From Acetobacteraceae bacterium (lineage in GTDB: Bacteria; Pseudomonadota; Alphaproteobacteria; Acetobacterales; Acetobacteraceae), in assembly GCA_947476855.1 (NCBI GenBank), contig CANJSR010000178.1, positions 1 to 9,193 of the forward strand: a DNA stretch of 9,193 bases, read 5' to 3'. Numbering within the stretch: position 1 is the stretch's first letter; every line of letters begins with the position of its first letter. The notes beneath the pieces are model-generated. The model was not told where the DNA came from. It saw nothing but the letters and a program-made list of their open reading frames with translations, and made no database searches. Position numbers and translations under genes: made by a program. Positions 1-6,956 of the stretch are shown here, piece by piece.

Positions 1-555
1 CCAGGCGGTCAGCCCGACCGGCACCAGCATGTAGAATGCCATACGCCAGCTATAGGTTTCCGCGAGCAGTCCGCCCAGCGTCGGCCCGATCGCGGGGCCG
101 ATCACGACCGCCATGCCGAAGGCGGAGGTCACCATGCCGGCCTGCTTGCGGGGGAAACTGTCCAGCAGGATCGCGTTCGACAGCGGCACGACCGGGGCGC
201 CGAGACCGCCCTGCGCGATCCGCCACAGCACCAGGGTTTCAAGGGAATCCGCTGATCCGCACAGCCATGTCGCGATCGCGAACCCCATGATCGACCACAT
301 CATGACGGTGCGCCGGCCAAAGCGCGACACCAGCCAGCCGGTCATGGGTGTAACGACCGCCGTTGCCAGGATGTTGAAGGTCATTGCCCATGAAATCTCA
401 TCGGCGGTGGCCCCGAACGTCCCCTGCATCTGCGGCAGCAGGGTGGAGGCAATCAGCAGCGTCGTCGCATACAATGTCGAGGCGAGAATGACCGCCCCGA
501 GGATCAGATAGCGTCGCGTTGGTGAAAGGGACAGGGCAAATTCGCTGTCCGTCAT
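1..555 (-). CDS. MFS multidrug efflux permease, DHA2/EmrB-like (C-terminal part outside window)
   Basis: This is the inner-membrane pump of an EmrAB-type drug or toxic-compound/proton antiporter. Only the first 185 residues are visible; the frame stays open to the left edge, and family members run to about 500 residues with 14 helices. Visible hallmarks are a short cytoplasmic N-terminus, a first helix around residues 16-38, MFS motif A (GWLVSRFGRR, 73-82), a WRIAQGGLGA segment (111-120) and the antiporter motif C region with GPAIGPTLGG (153-162). The ATG at 555 is preceded only by a weak GGGA-like purine stretch. The gene diverges from the HlyD-family gene 110 bases away, which probably supplies its periplasmic adaptor. 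Family assignment is firm; the substrate is unknown. Confidence 0.9.
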   Translation of the reverse strand, partial: MTDSEFALSLSPTRRYLILGAVILASTLYATTLLIASTLLPQMQGTFGATADEISWAMTFNILATAVVTPMTGWLVSRFGRRTVMMWSIMGFAIATWLCGSADSLETLVLWRIAQGGLGAPVVPLSNAILLDSFPRKQAGMVTSAFGMAVVIGPAIGPTLGGLLAETYSWRMAFYMLVPVGLTAW

Positions 556-556
556 C

Positions 557-585
557 TTGAGCTAAGCGTCCCGCCGGAATATATG
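557..585 (+). promoter_or_regulatory. Possible sigma70-type promoter for the HlyD-family gene
   Basis: TTGAGC at 557-562 and TATATG at 580-585 are separated by exactly 17 bases, each hexamer matching the consensus at four of six positions. The site lies in the 110-base divergent region (556-665) between the efflux genes. A TATGAT hexamer on the minus strand (592-597) could be a -10 box for the MFS gene, but no convincing -35 box accompanies it. No clear regulator operator is visible. This rests on pattern only. Confidence 0.25.
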
Positions 586-665
586 TGGCGCTATCATAAG
601 CCCTGTAAGCGATTCATGCGAGTACCTTTCCTGCACTCCTCCCTGCCTGCCCACGAGCCCCTCCG

Positions 666-1742
666 TTGACCCGCGGTCGCACCCGGCTGCTGCGCGCGGT
701 TCTGCTGATCGGCGTGCCCGTCGCCGTCCTGGTTGGTGGCGCCGCCATCTGGCAGGCCGGCGGCCGCTATGTGAACACCGAGAACGCCTATGTGAAGGCC
801 GACATCGCCCAGATCGCCCCCGAGGTCGCGGGGCGGCTGATCGAGGTGGCCGTGCGTGACCACCAGCGCGTCAAGGCCGGCATGCCTTTGCTGCGGATCG
901 ACCCGGAGCCGTATCAGCTCGCTTTGGCCAAGGCCGAGGCCGAGCTGGATATCGCGCGCGCCGCGGTGGAAACCGCCCGGGCCGCCTGGCGGGAGACGCT
1001 GACCGAACTTGGCGAGATGGAAAGCCAGACCGCCTATCACGACCGCAACCTGCAACGGCAGCAGTCGCTGGCGGAAAAGGGCGTGGTCTCGGCGTCGAAG
1101 CTGGAAGAGGCGCAGAACGACGCAAACGTCGCCCGCAACCGCCTGCATGTCGTCCGCCGCCGGCTGGAACGCGTTCTGGCCGTGCTGGCGGGTGATCCGA
1201 ACAAGCACACCGACGCTTATGCCGTGGTGCGCGACAAGATCGCCGAACGGGATCGCGCCGATCTCGACCTGAAGCGGACCACGCTGATCGCCCCGCAGGA
1301 CGGGATCGCGGTGAACGTGAAGTTGCAGGTGGGGGAGCAGGTAAAGGCGGCGACGCCGCTGTTCGTGATCGTGACCGATACCCGCCCCTGGATCGAGGCG
1401 AACCTGAAGGAAACCACCCTGACCCATGTGCGCGTGGGGCAGGAGGTGAAGGTGGTGCTCGACGTCTACCCCGATGAGGTCTGGCAGGGCATCGTGTCCA
1501 GCATCAGCCCCGCCGCGGGGTCTGAGTTCGCGATCCTGCCGCCGCAGAATGCCTCGGGTAACTGGGTGAAGGTCGTGCAGCGTTTGCCGGTGAAGATCCA
1601 GTTGAAGCCGCATGACGGCGAACCGCCGCTGCGGGCCGGCATGACCGCGATGGTGGATATCGACACGCAGCGCAAGCGCAGCATCGGCGCGCTGATCAGC
1701 GGCTGGTTCAACCCGGGTGGTGCGAAGGCCGCGAGCCGGTAG
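666..1742 (+). CDS. HlyD/EmrA-family membrane-fusion (periplasmic adaptor) protein
   Basis: This is the periplasmic adaptor of a tripartite efflux system, linking an MFS pump to an outer-membrane channel. The 358-residue protein has a short basic N-terminus, one membrane anchor (about 8-29), a first lipoyl half-motif (about 46-80), an alpha-helical hairpin (about 82-205), the second lipoyl half (about 206-236) and a beta-barrel. The segment LPPQNASGNWVKVVQRLPVK (291-310) is characteristic of EmrA-type adaptors. Length is close to the family norm of 350-390. The start is a TTG; no in-frame ATG or GTG exists between the stop at 606-608 and this codon, and no good Shine-Dalgarno precedes it, so the N-terminus is uncertain. 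No outer-membrane channel gene is in view. It is divergent from its likely MFS partner. Confidence 0.9.
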   Translation: MTRGRTRLLRAVLLIGVPVAVLVGGAAIWQAGGRYVNTENAYVKADIAQIAPEVAGRLIEVAVRDHQRVKAGMPLLRIDPEPYQLALAKAEAELDIARAAVETARAAWRETLTELGEMESQTAYHDRNLQRQQSLAEKGVVSASKLEEAQNDANVARNRLHVVRRRLERVLAVLAGDPNKHTDAYAVVRDKIAERDRADLDLKRTTLIAPQDGIAVNVKLQVGEQVKAATPLFVIVTDTRPWIEANLKETTLTHVRVGQEVKVVLDVYPDEVWQGIVSSISPAAGSEFAILPPQNASGNWVKVVQRLPVKIQLKPHDGEPPLRAGMTAMVDIDTQRKRSIGALISGWFNPGGAKAASR

Positions 1743-1798
1743 GCCGGGCGGCACGCCTTCATAGTGGTGGCGGCCGAATGGCGGCTGCTTCAACGTCA

Positions 1799-1877
1799 TG
1801 GTGGGCGCAGGCCCACCACCCACGACTTTCCGGAGTTGCCAACCGGCAAGTCGTGGATGGTGGCCCTTCGGCCACCA
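1799..1877. repeat. Cluster of nested hairpins in a convergent intergenic region; possible dispersed repeat
   Basis: Three hairpins follow one another: an 8-bp stem with a GCAG loop (1799-1818), a 9-bp stem CCACGACTT/AAGTCGTGG (1820-1828 with 1848-1856) enclosing TTGCC-AACC-GGCAA (1836-1849), and an 8-bp stem with a CTTC loop (1858-1877). The right arm of the first hairpin can instead pair with the left arm of the third. That extends the central stem to about 16 bp with one mismatch and one bulge. The element lies 3' to both converging genes. Such palindrome-rich spacers are often genome-wide repeats in alphaproteobacteria, but only one copy is in this window. No coding sequence is supported here. 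Confidence 0.5.
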
Positions 1878-1901
1878 CGACGAGAGAGGACCCACCAACA
1901 A

Positions 1902-1933
1902 AAAACCCCCTCTCCAACCGGAGAGGGGGTTTT
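1902..1933. terminator. Perfect bidirectional Rho-independent terminator
   Basis: A 14-bp perfect stem with an AACC loop pairs AAAACCCCCTCTCC (1902-1915) with its complement at 1920-1933. The right arm ends in TTTT followed by CCTTT, and the left arm begins with a run of A. The structure can therefore stop plus-strand transcripts leaving the HlyD-family gene and minus-strand transcripts leaving the binding-protein gene, whose stop codon is only 11 bases away. Confidence 0.85.
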
Positions 1934-1944
1934 CCTTTACCAGA

Positions 1945-3189
1945 TCAGGCCTTCGGCCAAACCGCCGGAGCCACCGCAATGCTCTCCGGATACACCGCGC
2001 TCGGCTTGCCGTTCTTCCACTGCACCAGCGCCATCTGGGCGCCGACGCGGCGGCCGTTGGTGTCGAACTTGATCCGCCCGTCCGGGTAGAACTTCGCCGG
2101 CCCCTCGGTCGTGTCGATCTCCCGCAGCGCCTGCGCGACCTTCTTCCGATCGGTGGACGCAGCGCGTTCCATCGCTTCCTTCAGGATCATCACATGGGCA
2201 TAGGCGAAGATTGAGTCATGGCCGAACCACGGCTCTCCGGTCCGCGCCATGAAGCGGGCTTCCAGGTCGCCGAGGTGCTTGCCGGGCCAGTTCGCCAGGC
2301 CGACGATCACGCCTTCCATGTTGTCCTTGCCGGCGATCTTCAGCATCTCGGGCGTGCACCAGTGACCGCCGCCACCGATCTGCGGCACCTTCGACGCCGT
2401 CAGGCCGAGTTCGGCGAACTTGTCGAGTAGCAGCTTGTTGTCGCCCGGCGTGGTGGATTGGATCAGCACGAATTCCGGACGGCCCGAGCGGACCTTCTGG
2501 ACCAGCGTCGTCGCGTCGGCCAGCGGCGGCGTATAGACTTCATCCACCACGGCGGTCAGCTTCTGGGCGCCCAGCACATTTTCCCGGATCGTCTTCATGA
2601 AGCTGACGGGGGACGCGGTGTTGTCGCTCAGGAAGGCGACCTTGGTCGGGCGCTTGCCGGTGGACTTCTCGGCCAGGGCCAGGATCGCGGGGATCATTTC
2701 CTTGGCCTGGGTGTCGGCCGTGGGGGACGTCTGGAAGACGTACTTGAACCCTCGCGCGGTGATCATGTCGGAGTAGGACAGGGTCAGCCAGGGTAGTTCC
2801 GTCCGCTCGGTCACTTCGGTCACCGCCAGGGTGAAGCTCGACAGCCAGCAGCCGAAGCCGCCCGCCAGGTCGGGTTCCTGCGCGACCATGCGCTGGGCGG
2901 CGCCCTTCGCCTTCTCGACGTTCTCGCCGCCATCGACCTCGACCAGGGACATCTTCATCCCGCCCAGGGACTTGATGCCGCCGGCCGCGTTGATGTCGTC
3001 GATCGCCATGCGGGCGCCCATCTGCTCCAGGATGCCGGCCCGCGCCCAGGGGCCGGACAGCGGCACGAGCATCGCGATCTTGGCTTCCTTCGCCTGGGCG
3101 CGGGCGCGGCCCGGAACCAGGGCGGCCGCGCCGGTGGCGAGGCCCATGCCCACGGCGGTGCGCCGGCCGATCGGTGGAATTGTCGTCAT
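1945..3189 (-). CDS. Periplasmic substrate-binding protein of a Liv-type (HAAT) ABC importer
   Basis: This is the solute receptor delivering a ligand to the permease/ATPase genes upstream; type I periplasmic-binding fold (Peripla_BP_6/LivK-like). The 414-residue product begins with a basic GRR pair (8-10), a hydrophobic stretch (about 12-26) and a likely signal cleavage after ARA at 29-31. The twin arginines suggest possible Tat export, though the motif is imperfect. The mature protein starts with the family-typical KIAMLVPLSGPWARAG (37-52), followed by DDINAAGGI (64-72). The ATG at 3189 is chosen because AGGGAG lies 10 bases upstream (3200-3205); a start at 3258 would run through the hairpin arm and put extra residues before the signal peptide. 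The gene is last in the cluster and ends at a strong terminator. The ligand could be an amino acid, amide, urea or aromatic acid and is not determined. Confidence 0.92.
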   Translation of the reverse strand: MTTIPPIGRRTAVGMGLATGAAALVPGRARAQAKEAKIAMLVPLSGPWARAGILEQMGARMAIDDINAAGGIKSLGGMKMSLVEVDGGENVEKAKGAAQRMVAQEPDLAGGFGCWLSSFTLAVTEVTERTELPWLTLSYSDMITARGFKYVFQTSPTADTQAKEMIPAILALAEKSTGKRPTKVAFLSDNTASPVSFMKTIRENVLGAQKLTAVVDEVYTPPLADATTLVQKVRSGRPEFVLIQSTTPGDNKLLLDKFAELGLTASKVPQIGGGGHWCTPEMLKIAGKDNMEGVIVGLANWPGKHLGDLEARFMARTGEPWFGHDSIFAYAHVMILKEAMERAASTDRKKVAQALREIDTTEGPAKFYPDGRIKFDTNGRRVGAQMALVQWKNGKPSAVYPESIAVAPAVWPKA

Positions 3190-3248
3190 TGGTGTCTTAC
3201 TCCCTGGTGTTGGCGTTTTCAGGTTGGGTTGTTCGTCGGCTTCCCTCC

Positions 3249-3304
3249 CGGCCCGCACCCCGATCCGGCCACAAGCCTGGGCGGCCGGATCGGGGTGCGG
3301 GCCG
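3249..3304. repeat. Perfect 22-bp inverted repeat between the livF-like and binding-protein genes
   Basis: Bases 3249-3270 are the exact reverse complement of 3283-3304, with a 12-base loop (3271-3282). The stem is very GC-rich. In the direction of transcription it lies 15 bases after the stop codon of the ATPase gene and ends about 60 bases before the binding-protein ATG. No U-tract follows it on the minus strand, so it is not a standard intrinsic terminator. It could be an mRNA-stabilising or processing hairpin, or a partial attenuator giving the binding protein a different level from the membrane parts. The rest of the 3190-3319 gap holds only the ribosome-binding site. Confidence 0.75.
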
Positions 3305-3319
3305 AAACAGGCTGACCCG

Positions 3320-4042
3320 CTAGCCGTCGGTCAGCCCCAGATAGGACCGGCGCACCCGATCGTCGTTCAGCAGCGTCTCGTACGGTCCGTCCAGGACGAT
3401 CTGGCCGGTTTCCAGCACATAGCCATGGTCGGACAGTTCCAGCGCCTCGACCGCGCGCTGTTCGACCAGCAGGATGGTCAGCCCGTCTTCCCGGTGGATC
3501 TGGGAGACCCGTTCAAAGATGGTGTCCGCGACGGCGGGTGCGAGGCCCATCGACGGCTCATCCAGCATCAGAAGGCGGGGCGCGCTGGCCAGGCCGCGGC
3601 CGATGGCGACCATCTGCTGCTCCCCGCCCGACAGGGTGCCGGCCATCTGCAAGGCGCGTTCGGCGAGGATCGGGAACAGCGTGTGGATGCGGTCGAGCGT
3701 TCGAGCCCATTGCGCCTGGCCGGCCTTGGTATAGGCCCCCATCTCCAGGTTCTCCCGCACGGTCAGGGTCTTGAACACCTGCCGTCCTTCCGGGACATGG
3801 GCGATGCCGAGATGCGCCCGCTGGGAGGGCGAACACCGCAGCAGATCCTGGCCGGCGAAGGTGATCCCGCCCGACACGGCCGGCACGACGCCCGAGATGG
3901 ACTTGAACAGCGTCGACTTGCCGGCCCCGTTCGGGCCGACCACGGTGACGAACTGCCCCTCTTTCACCGACAGGGTGACATCCGTGAGCGCGCGCAGACC
4001 GCCATAGGCAACGGTGAGGTTCTTGATCTCCAGCATGCTCAT
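3320..4042 (-). CDS. livF: Branched-chain amino-acid-type ABC transporter ATP-binding protein (LivF-like)
   Basis: This cytoplasmic ATPase pairs with the LivG-like domain encoded just upstream to power the importer. The 240-residue product has Walker A GPNGAGKST (36-44), the ABC signature LSGGEQQ (137-143), Walker B LLMLDEP (157-163) with catalytic Glu162, and VEQ in the switch position, where LivF proteins usually carry Gln instead of His. It ends in YLGL, typical of LivF. Length matches the family (about 235-240). The ATG at 4042 overlaps the upstream TGA as ATGA and has AGGGAG seven bases before it (4050-4055), indicating translational coupling. Another ATG at 4036 is possible; a start at 4069 would lie deep inside the upstream gene. 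The symbol marks family resemblance, not a proven leucine substrate. Confidence 0.93.
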   Translation of the reverse strand: MSMLEIKNLTVAYGGLRALTDVTLSVKEGQFVTVVGPNGAGKSTLFKSISGVVPAVSGGITFAGQDLLRCSPSQRAHLGIAHVPEGRQVFKTLTVRENLEMGAYTKAGQAQWARTLDRIHTLFPILAERALQMAGTLSGGEQQMVAIGRGLASAPRLLMLDEPSMGLAPAVADTIFERVSQIHREDGLTILLVEQRAVEALELSDHGYVLETGQIVLDGPYETLLNDDRVRRSYLGLTDG

Positions 4043-5808
4043 GCTCCCGCTCCCTGCCTCGCGAGCCACTTCTTGCCGAGATAGGCCTCGATCACCGCGC
4101 GATCCTCGACCACCACCTTGGGCAGGCCGGTCGCCAGCACGGCGCCGTGGTCCAGCACGACGAAGCGGTCGGCGATCCGCATCATTGCGTGCATCGTGTG
4201 CTCGATGATGCAGATGGTCATGCCCTCGTCCCGCAGGCGGGCGAGCACGTCCAGCACGTCGTCACATTCCTCCCGGCCCAGGCCGGCGAGTGTTTCGTCC
4301 AGCAGCAGCAGGCGAGGGCCGCCCGCCAGCGCGCGGGCCAGTTCCATCAGGCGAAGCTGCTTGTTCGTAAGCTGCCCGGCTTCCACGCCCGCGAGGTCGG
4401 CCAGCCCCACGCGGCGGACGGCGTTCACCGAACTGGCGATCGCGTCATGGTCCGCGAGGCCGGCGCCGTAGGCCCCGACGGTCACGTTGTCGAGCACGCT
4501 GAGCCGGGGGAAGCTGCGCACGACCTGGAAGGTGCGGCCGACGCCCATGCGGCAGATCTCAAACGACTTGCGCCCGATCATCTGCTGGCCGTCGAGCATC
4601 GCCGAACCCTCGGTGGCCGGCAGCACGCCGTTCAGGACGTTGAACAGCGTGGTCTTGCCGGCGCCGTTCGGGCCGATGATGCCCAGGATTTCCCCGGCCT
4701 TGACGTCGAAGCTGACATCGCTGACCGCGCGCAGGCCGCCGAAGACCTTGGACACGCCGGAGACAGTCAGCAGCGGGCCGGACGTCTTGGGGGCCGCGTG
4801 GGCCCGAACAACCTCGGGCGGCAGGTCGGGCAGGGGCTCGGGCGTTGTGCGCTTGAACCACTTGTCGCGCACCGTCCAGAACAGCCCGTCGGGAGAGACC
4901 AGCATGACGGTGATGATGGCGACGCCGTAGACGACACCCTGGATGCCCGGCAGGTAGGAGCCGAGTTCGGCCTGCAAGGTTTCCGCCAACGGCACCAGGA
5001 TCGCGGCGCCGATCACCGGACCCCAGACGGAGGCCACGCCGCCGAACAGCGACACGACCACGGCCTGCGCCGAGACGACCATGCCGAACACGGAGTCAGG
5101 CGTCACGACCAGCAGGACGCAGGCATAAAGCCCGCCCGCCGCGGCGGCGATCATGCCGGACACGATCAGGGCGCGCATTTTCCACGCCTTGGCGTTGATG
5201 CCCGCGGCCTCGGCCGCGAGTTCGTTCTGCCGGATCGCCAGCAGGGCCAGGCCGAAGCGCGAATTCTCGATCAGCAGGGAGACGATGATGGCCACGATCA
5301 GCAGGACCATCGCGACGCCCGTATAGCCGAACGGGTCCTTGAACTCGAGGTAAGCCAGCGGGTTGTCGCGATGCATCGGCATCGAGACTTCCTGGTAGCC
5401 CAAATACTGCATGAAGTACAGGATCGCCAGCGGATAGGCGAGCATCGACAGCGCGAAGTAATGCCCGCGCAGGCGGAAGGTCGGGATGCCGATGATGACC
5501 GCCGCGATGGCGCCCATGACCATGGCCAGGGGAATGCCGAGCCAGGGCGTCAGGTCGAAATACATCATCGACAGCGCGACGGTGTAGGCGCCGATGCCGA
5601 AGAAGGATGCGTGACCAAAGGACAACTGCCCGCCATAGCCGGACAGGATGTTCCACGACACGCCGAACGCCGCCCAGATCGGCACCAGCGTGAACATCAG
5701 CTGGTAGTAGCTGTTGGACACGAAGCGCGCGGTCAGCAGGTAGGCGGCCGAGAGAACCGCCAGGACGATCAGGTTGCGTTTCAGCCGGGGACCAGCACCA
5801 TTCCGCAT
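4039..5808 (-). CDS. Fused ABC importer permease and ATPase (LivM-LivG-like)
   Basis: One 589-residue chain joins a LivM-like permease to a LivG-like ATPase. The first ~315 residues form a BPD_transp_2 permease with about eight to ten hydrophobic segments, the LivM motif GYGGQLSFGHASFFGIGAY (57-75) and a cytoplasmic loop EAAGINAKAW (200-209). A Pro-rich linker (about 320-340) leads to the nucleotide-binding domain: Walker A GPNGAGKT (379-386), Walker B LLLLDE (500-505) and switch His537. The signature region reads LTNKQLRLMELARAL instead of LSGGQ or LSYGQQ, and Walker B is followed by TLAGL. The ATG at 5808 begins one base after the LivH-like stop, with GGAG ten bases upstream; a GTG at 5817 would add three residues but sits almost on that GGAG. 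The gene overlaps livF by four bases. Confidence 0.9.
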   Translation of the reverse strand: MRNGAGPRLKRNLIVLAVLSAAYLLTARFVSNSYYQLMFTLVPIWAAFGVSWNILSGYGGQLSFGHASFFGIGAYTVALSMMYFDLTPWLGIPLAMVMGAIAAVIIGIPTFRLRGHYFALSMLAYPLAILYFMQYLGYQEVSMPMHRDNPLAYLEFKDPFGYTGVAMVLLIVAIIVSLLIENSRFGLALLAIRQNELAAEAAGINAKAWKMRALIVSGMIAAAAGGLYACVLLVVTPDSVFGMVVSAQAVVVSLFGGVASVWGPVIGAAILVPLAETLQAELGSYLPGIQGVVYGVAIITVMLVSPDGLFWTVRDKWFKRTTPEPLPDLPPEVVRAHAAPKTSGPLLTVSGVSKVFGGLRAVSDVSFDVKAGEILGIIGPNGAGKTTLFNVLNGVLPATEGSAMLDGQQMIGRKSFEICRMGVGRTFQVVRSFPRLSVLDNVTVGAYGAGLADHDAIASSVNAVRRVGLADLAGVEAGQLTNKQLRLMELARALAGGPRLLLLDETLAGLGREECDDVLDVLARLRDEGMTICIIEHTMHAMMRIADRFVVLDHGAVLATGLPKVVVEDRAVIEAYLGKKWLARQGAGA

Positions 5809-5809
5809 G

Positions 5810-6766
5810 TCAGGCACGCTCCGCTGAACGGCCGAACAGGCCTTGGGGCCGCAGCAGCACGATCATCAGGAAGACGACGAAGATGGCCGCGTTCTGCAAC
5901 TGCGGCGGCAGCACCAGGGCCGAGAACTGCTGCACGAAGCCGACCGTCAGCCCGCCCCAGAAGGCACCGAGGATACTGCCCATGCCGCCCAGCACGACGC
6001 CGGAATACATGATGATGACGTAGTCGAAGCCGACGAAGGGACCGAACGAGATATAGGTCGCCATCAGCCCGCCGGCGACCGCGGTGATCGCGCTGCCCAG
6101 GCCGAACGCCACGCGATAGGCGTTGTCGACGTTGATCCCCATATAGGTCGCCGCGGTCGGATTGTCCGCCGCCGCGCGCAGCGCCTTGCCCAGACGGGTG
6201 TATTCCATGACCATGTACAGCGCGATCGCCACCACGACGGCCACGACGCAGGCGATCAGCTTGGCCTTGTTCAGGAAGATCGTGGCATCCCCGAAGAACC
6301 CGTCGATCAGATAGGCCTGCGACGACAGCGGCGTGCGCACGGCCTCGGGCGTGGAGCCGAACAGGATCAGGCCGCCGTTTTGCAGGATCAGCGAAATCCC
6401 GAGGGTGACGATCAACTGCCCGAAATGCCCCTCATCCAGCGTGCCCGCCGTGCGGAGGCCGGAGACGCGGGAGATCAGGAACTTGTGCATCAGCGCGCCG
6501 GCGATGAAGACCACCGGGGCGGCCAGCAGGGCACCGACGAAGGGACCGAAATACGGCCCCAGGAACGCCAGCACGCCCGCGCCGGTCACCAGGTACAGAC
6601 TGGTGAACATGCCGAGCATGAGGAGCTCGCCCTGGGCGAAGTTGACGATTCGCATGACACCGAAGATCAGCCCGAGGCCGATACACATCAGTCCGTAGAT
6701 GCAACCGATCGTGATGCCCGCGGTCAACGCGTTCAACACGTTCTCTATGAGAACTTCCAATTCCAC
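5810..6766 (-). CDS. livH: Branched-chain amino-acid-type ABC transporter permease (LivH-like)
   Basis: This inner-membrane permease is half of the translocation channel, partnering the LivM-like half of the fused protein. The 318-residue BPD_transp_2 protein has about eight hydrophobic segments, the LivH motif GVMRIVNFAQGELLMLG (36-52), the coupling-helix region RAAADNPTAATYMGI (197-211), VVLGGMGSILGAFWGG (257-272) and the terminal RPQGLFG (306-312). Length is slightly above the usual 290-310. The start is GTG at 6766; no in-frame ATG lies near, and only a loose purine-rich stretch precedes it. A TTG at 6760 is an alternative. It is the first gene of the importer cluster. The substrate is not determined. 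Confidence 0.92.
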   Translation of the reverse strand: MELEVLIENVLNALTAGITIGCIYGLMCIGLGLIFGVMRIVNFAQGELLMLGMFTSLYLVTGAGVLAFLGPYFGPFVGALLAAPVVFIAGALMHKFLISRVSGLRTAGTLDEGHFGQLIVTLGISLILQNGGLILFGSTPEAVRTPLSSQAYLIDGFFGDATIFLNKAKLIACVVAVVVAIALYMVMEYTRLGKALRAAADNPTAATYMGINVDNAYRVAFGLGSAITAVAGGLMATYISFGPFVGFDYVIIMYSGVVLGGMGSILGAFWGGLTVGFVQQFSALVLPPQLQNAAIFVVFLMIVLLRPQGLFGRSAERA

Positions 6767-6823
6767 GGCTTGTCCGCTTCCCCCGCGTGATGCTGGCGTG
6801 ACACCGCCGCATTTGCTCCGGGG

Positions 6824-6852
6824 GTCTTAGCCGTTCGCCGAGGGTCTCTCAA
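6824..6852 (-). promoter_or_regulatory. Candidate sigma70-type promoter for the importer operon
   Basis: On the minus strand TTGAGA (6847-6852) and TAAGAC (6824-6829) are exactly 17 bases apart, with about 57 bases to the GTG of the livH-like gene. The -35 box matches five of six consensus positions and the -10 box three of six. It lies in the 190-base divergent region 6767-6956. For the hydrolase on the other strand, a TATGCT at 6901-6906 might serve as a -10 box, without a good -35. No clear operator palindrome was seen. Confidence 0.3.
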
Positions 6853-6943
6853 GCGGTGTTGTCCGGCCCGTGCGGCCCTCGCCACAGGAGCCGGATCGGT
6901 TATGCTGGCAGGGAAACGGTAGCCGAGGGCGGCTGCCTGGAAC

Positions 6944-6949
6944 GGAGGA
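6944..6949 (+). promoter_or_regulatory. Strong Shine-Dalgarno fixing the hydrolase start
   Basis: GGAGGA lies seven bases before the ATG at 6957. It decides this start over an in-frame ATG at 6870, which would add 29 residues with no similarity to the conserved hydrolase N-terminus. Confidence 0.8.
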
Positions 6950-6956
6950 AACAAAG

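Noticed and set aside
36..511. Two overlapping plus-strand frames at the left edge
   Set aside because: The minus-strand reading gives a clear MFS permease with motifs A and C; these frames are its complement.
1743..1944. CRISPR array or insertion-sequence end in the repeat-rich spacer
   Set aside because: There are no evenly spaced direct repeats, no transposase and no target-site duplication; only hairpins and a terminator.
594..1979. 461-codon minus-strand open frame opposite the HlyD-family gene
   Set aside because: It is a GC-driven shadow: Arg/Gly/His/Asp-rich with no domain, and it runs through the terminator and hairpin region.
1764..2214. Short plus-strand frames over the intergenic palindromes and terminator
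   Set aside because: They translate structured repeat DNA and the antisense of the binding-protein gene; three frames are open at once, showing composition rather than coding.
3249..3304. The 22-bp inverted repeat as a standard Rho-independent terminator
   Set aside because: No U-tract follows the stem on the minus strand, and the binding-protein gene downstream has no other obvious promoter.
2831..4084. 417-codon plus-strand open frame
   Set aside because: It is antisense to both the binding-protein and LivF-like genes and spans their intergenic hairpin; no recognisable domain.
4147..6012. 621-codon plus-strand open frame across the importer genes
   Set aside because: It is antisense to a clear LivM-LivG protein and consists of low-complexity His/Gln/Asp/Arg-rich sequence typical of the complement of GC-rich genes.
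5843..6790. 315-codon plus-strand open frame opposite livH
   Set aside because: Shadow of a well-supported permease gene; composition is biased and no start signal is seen.
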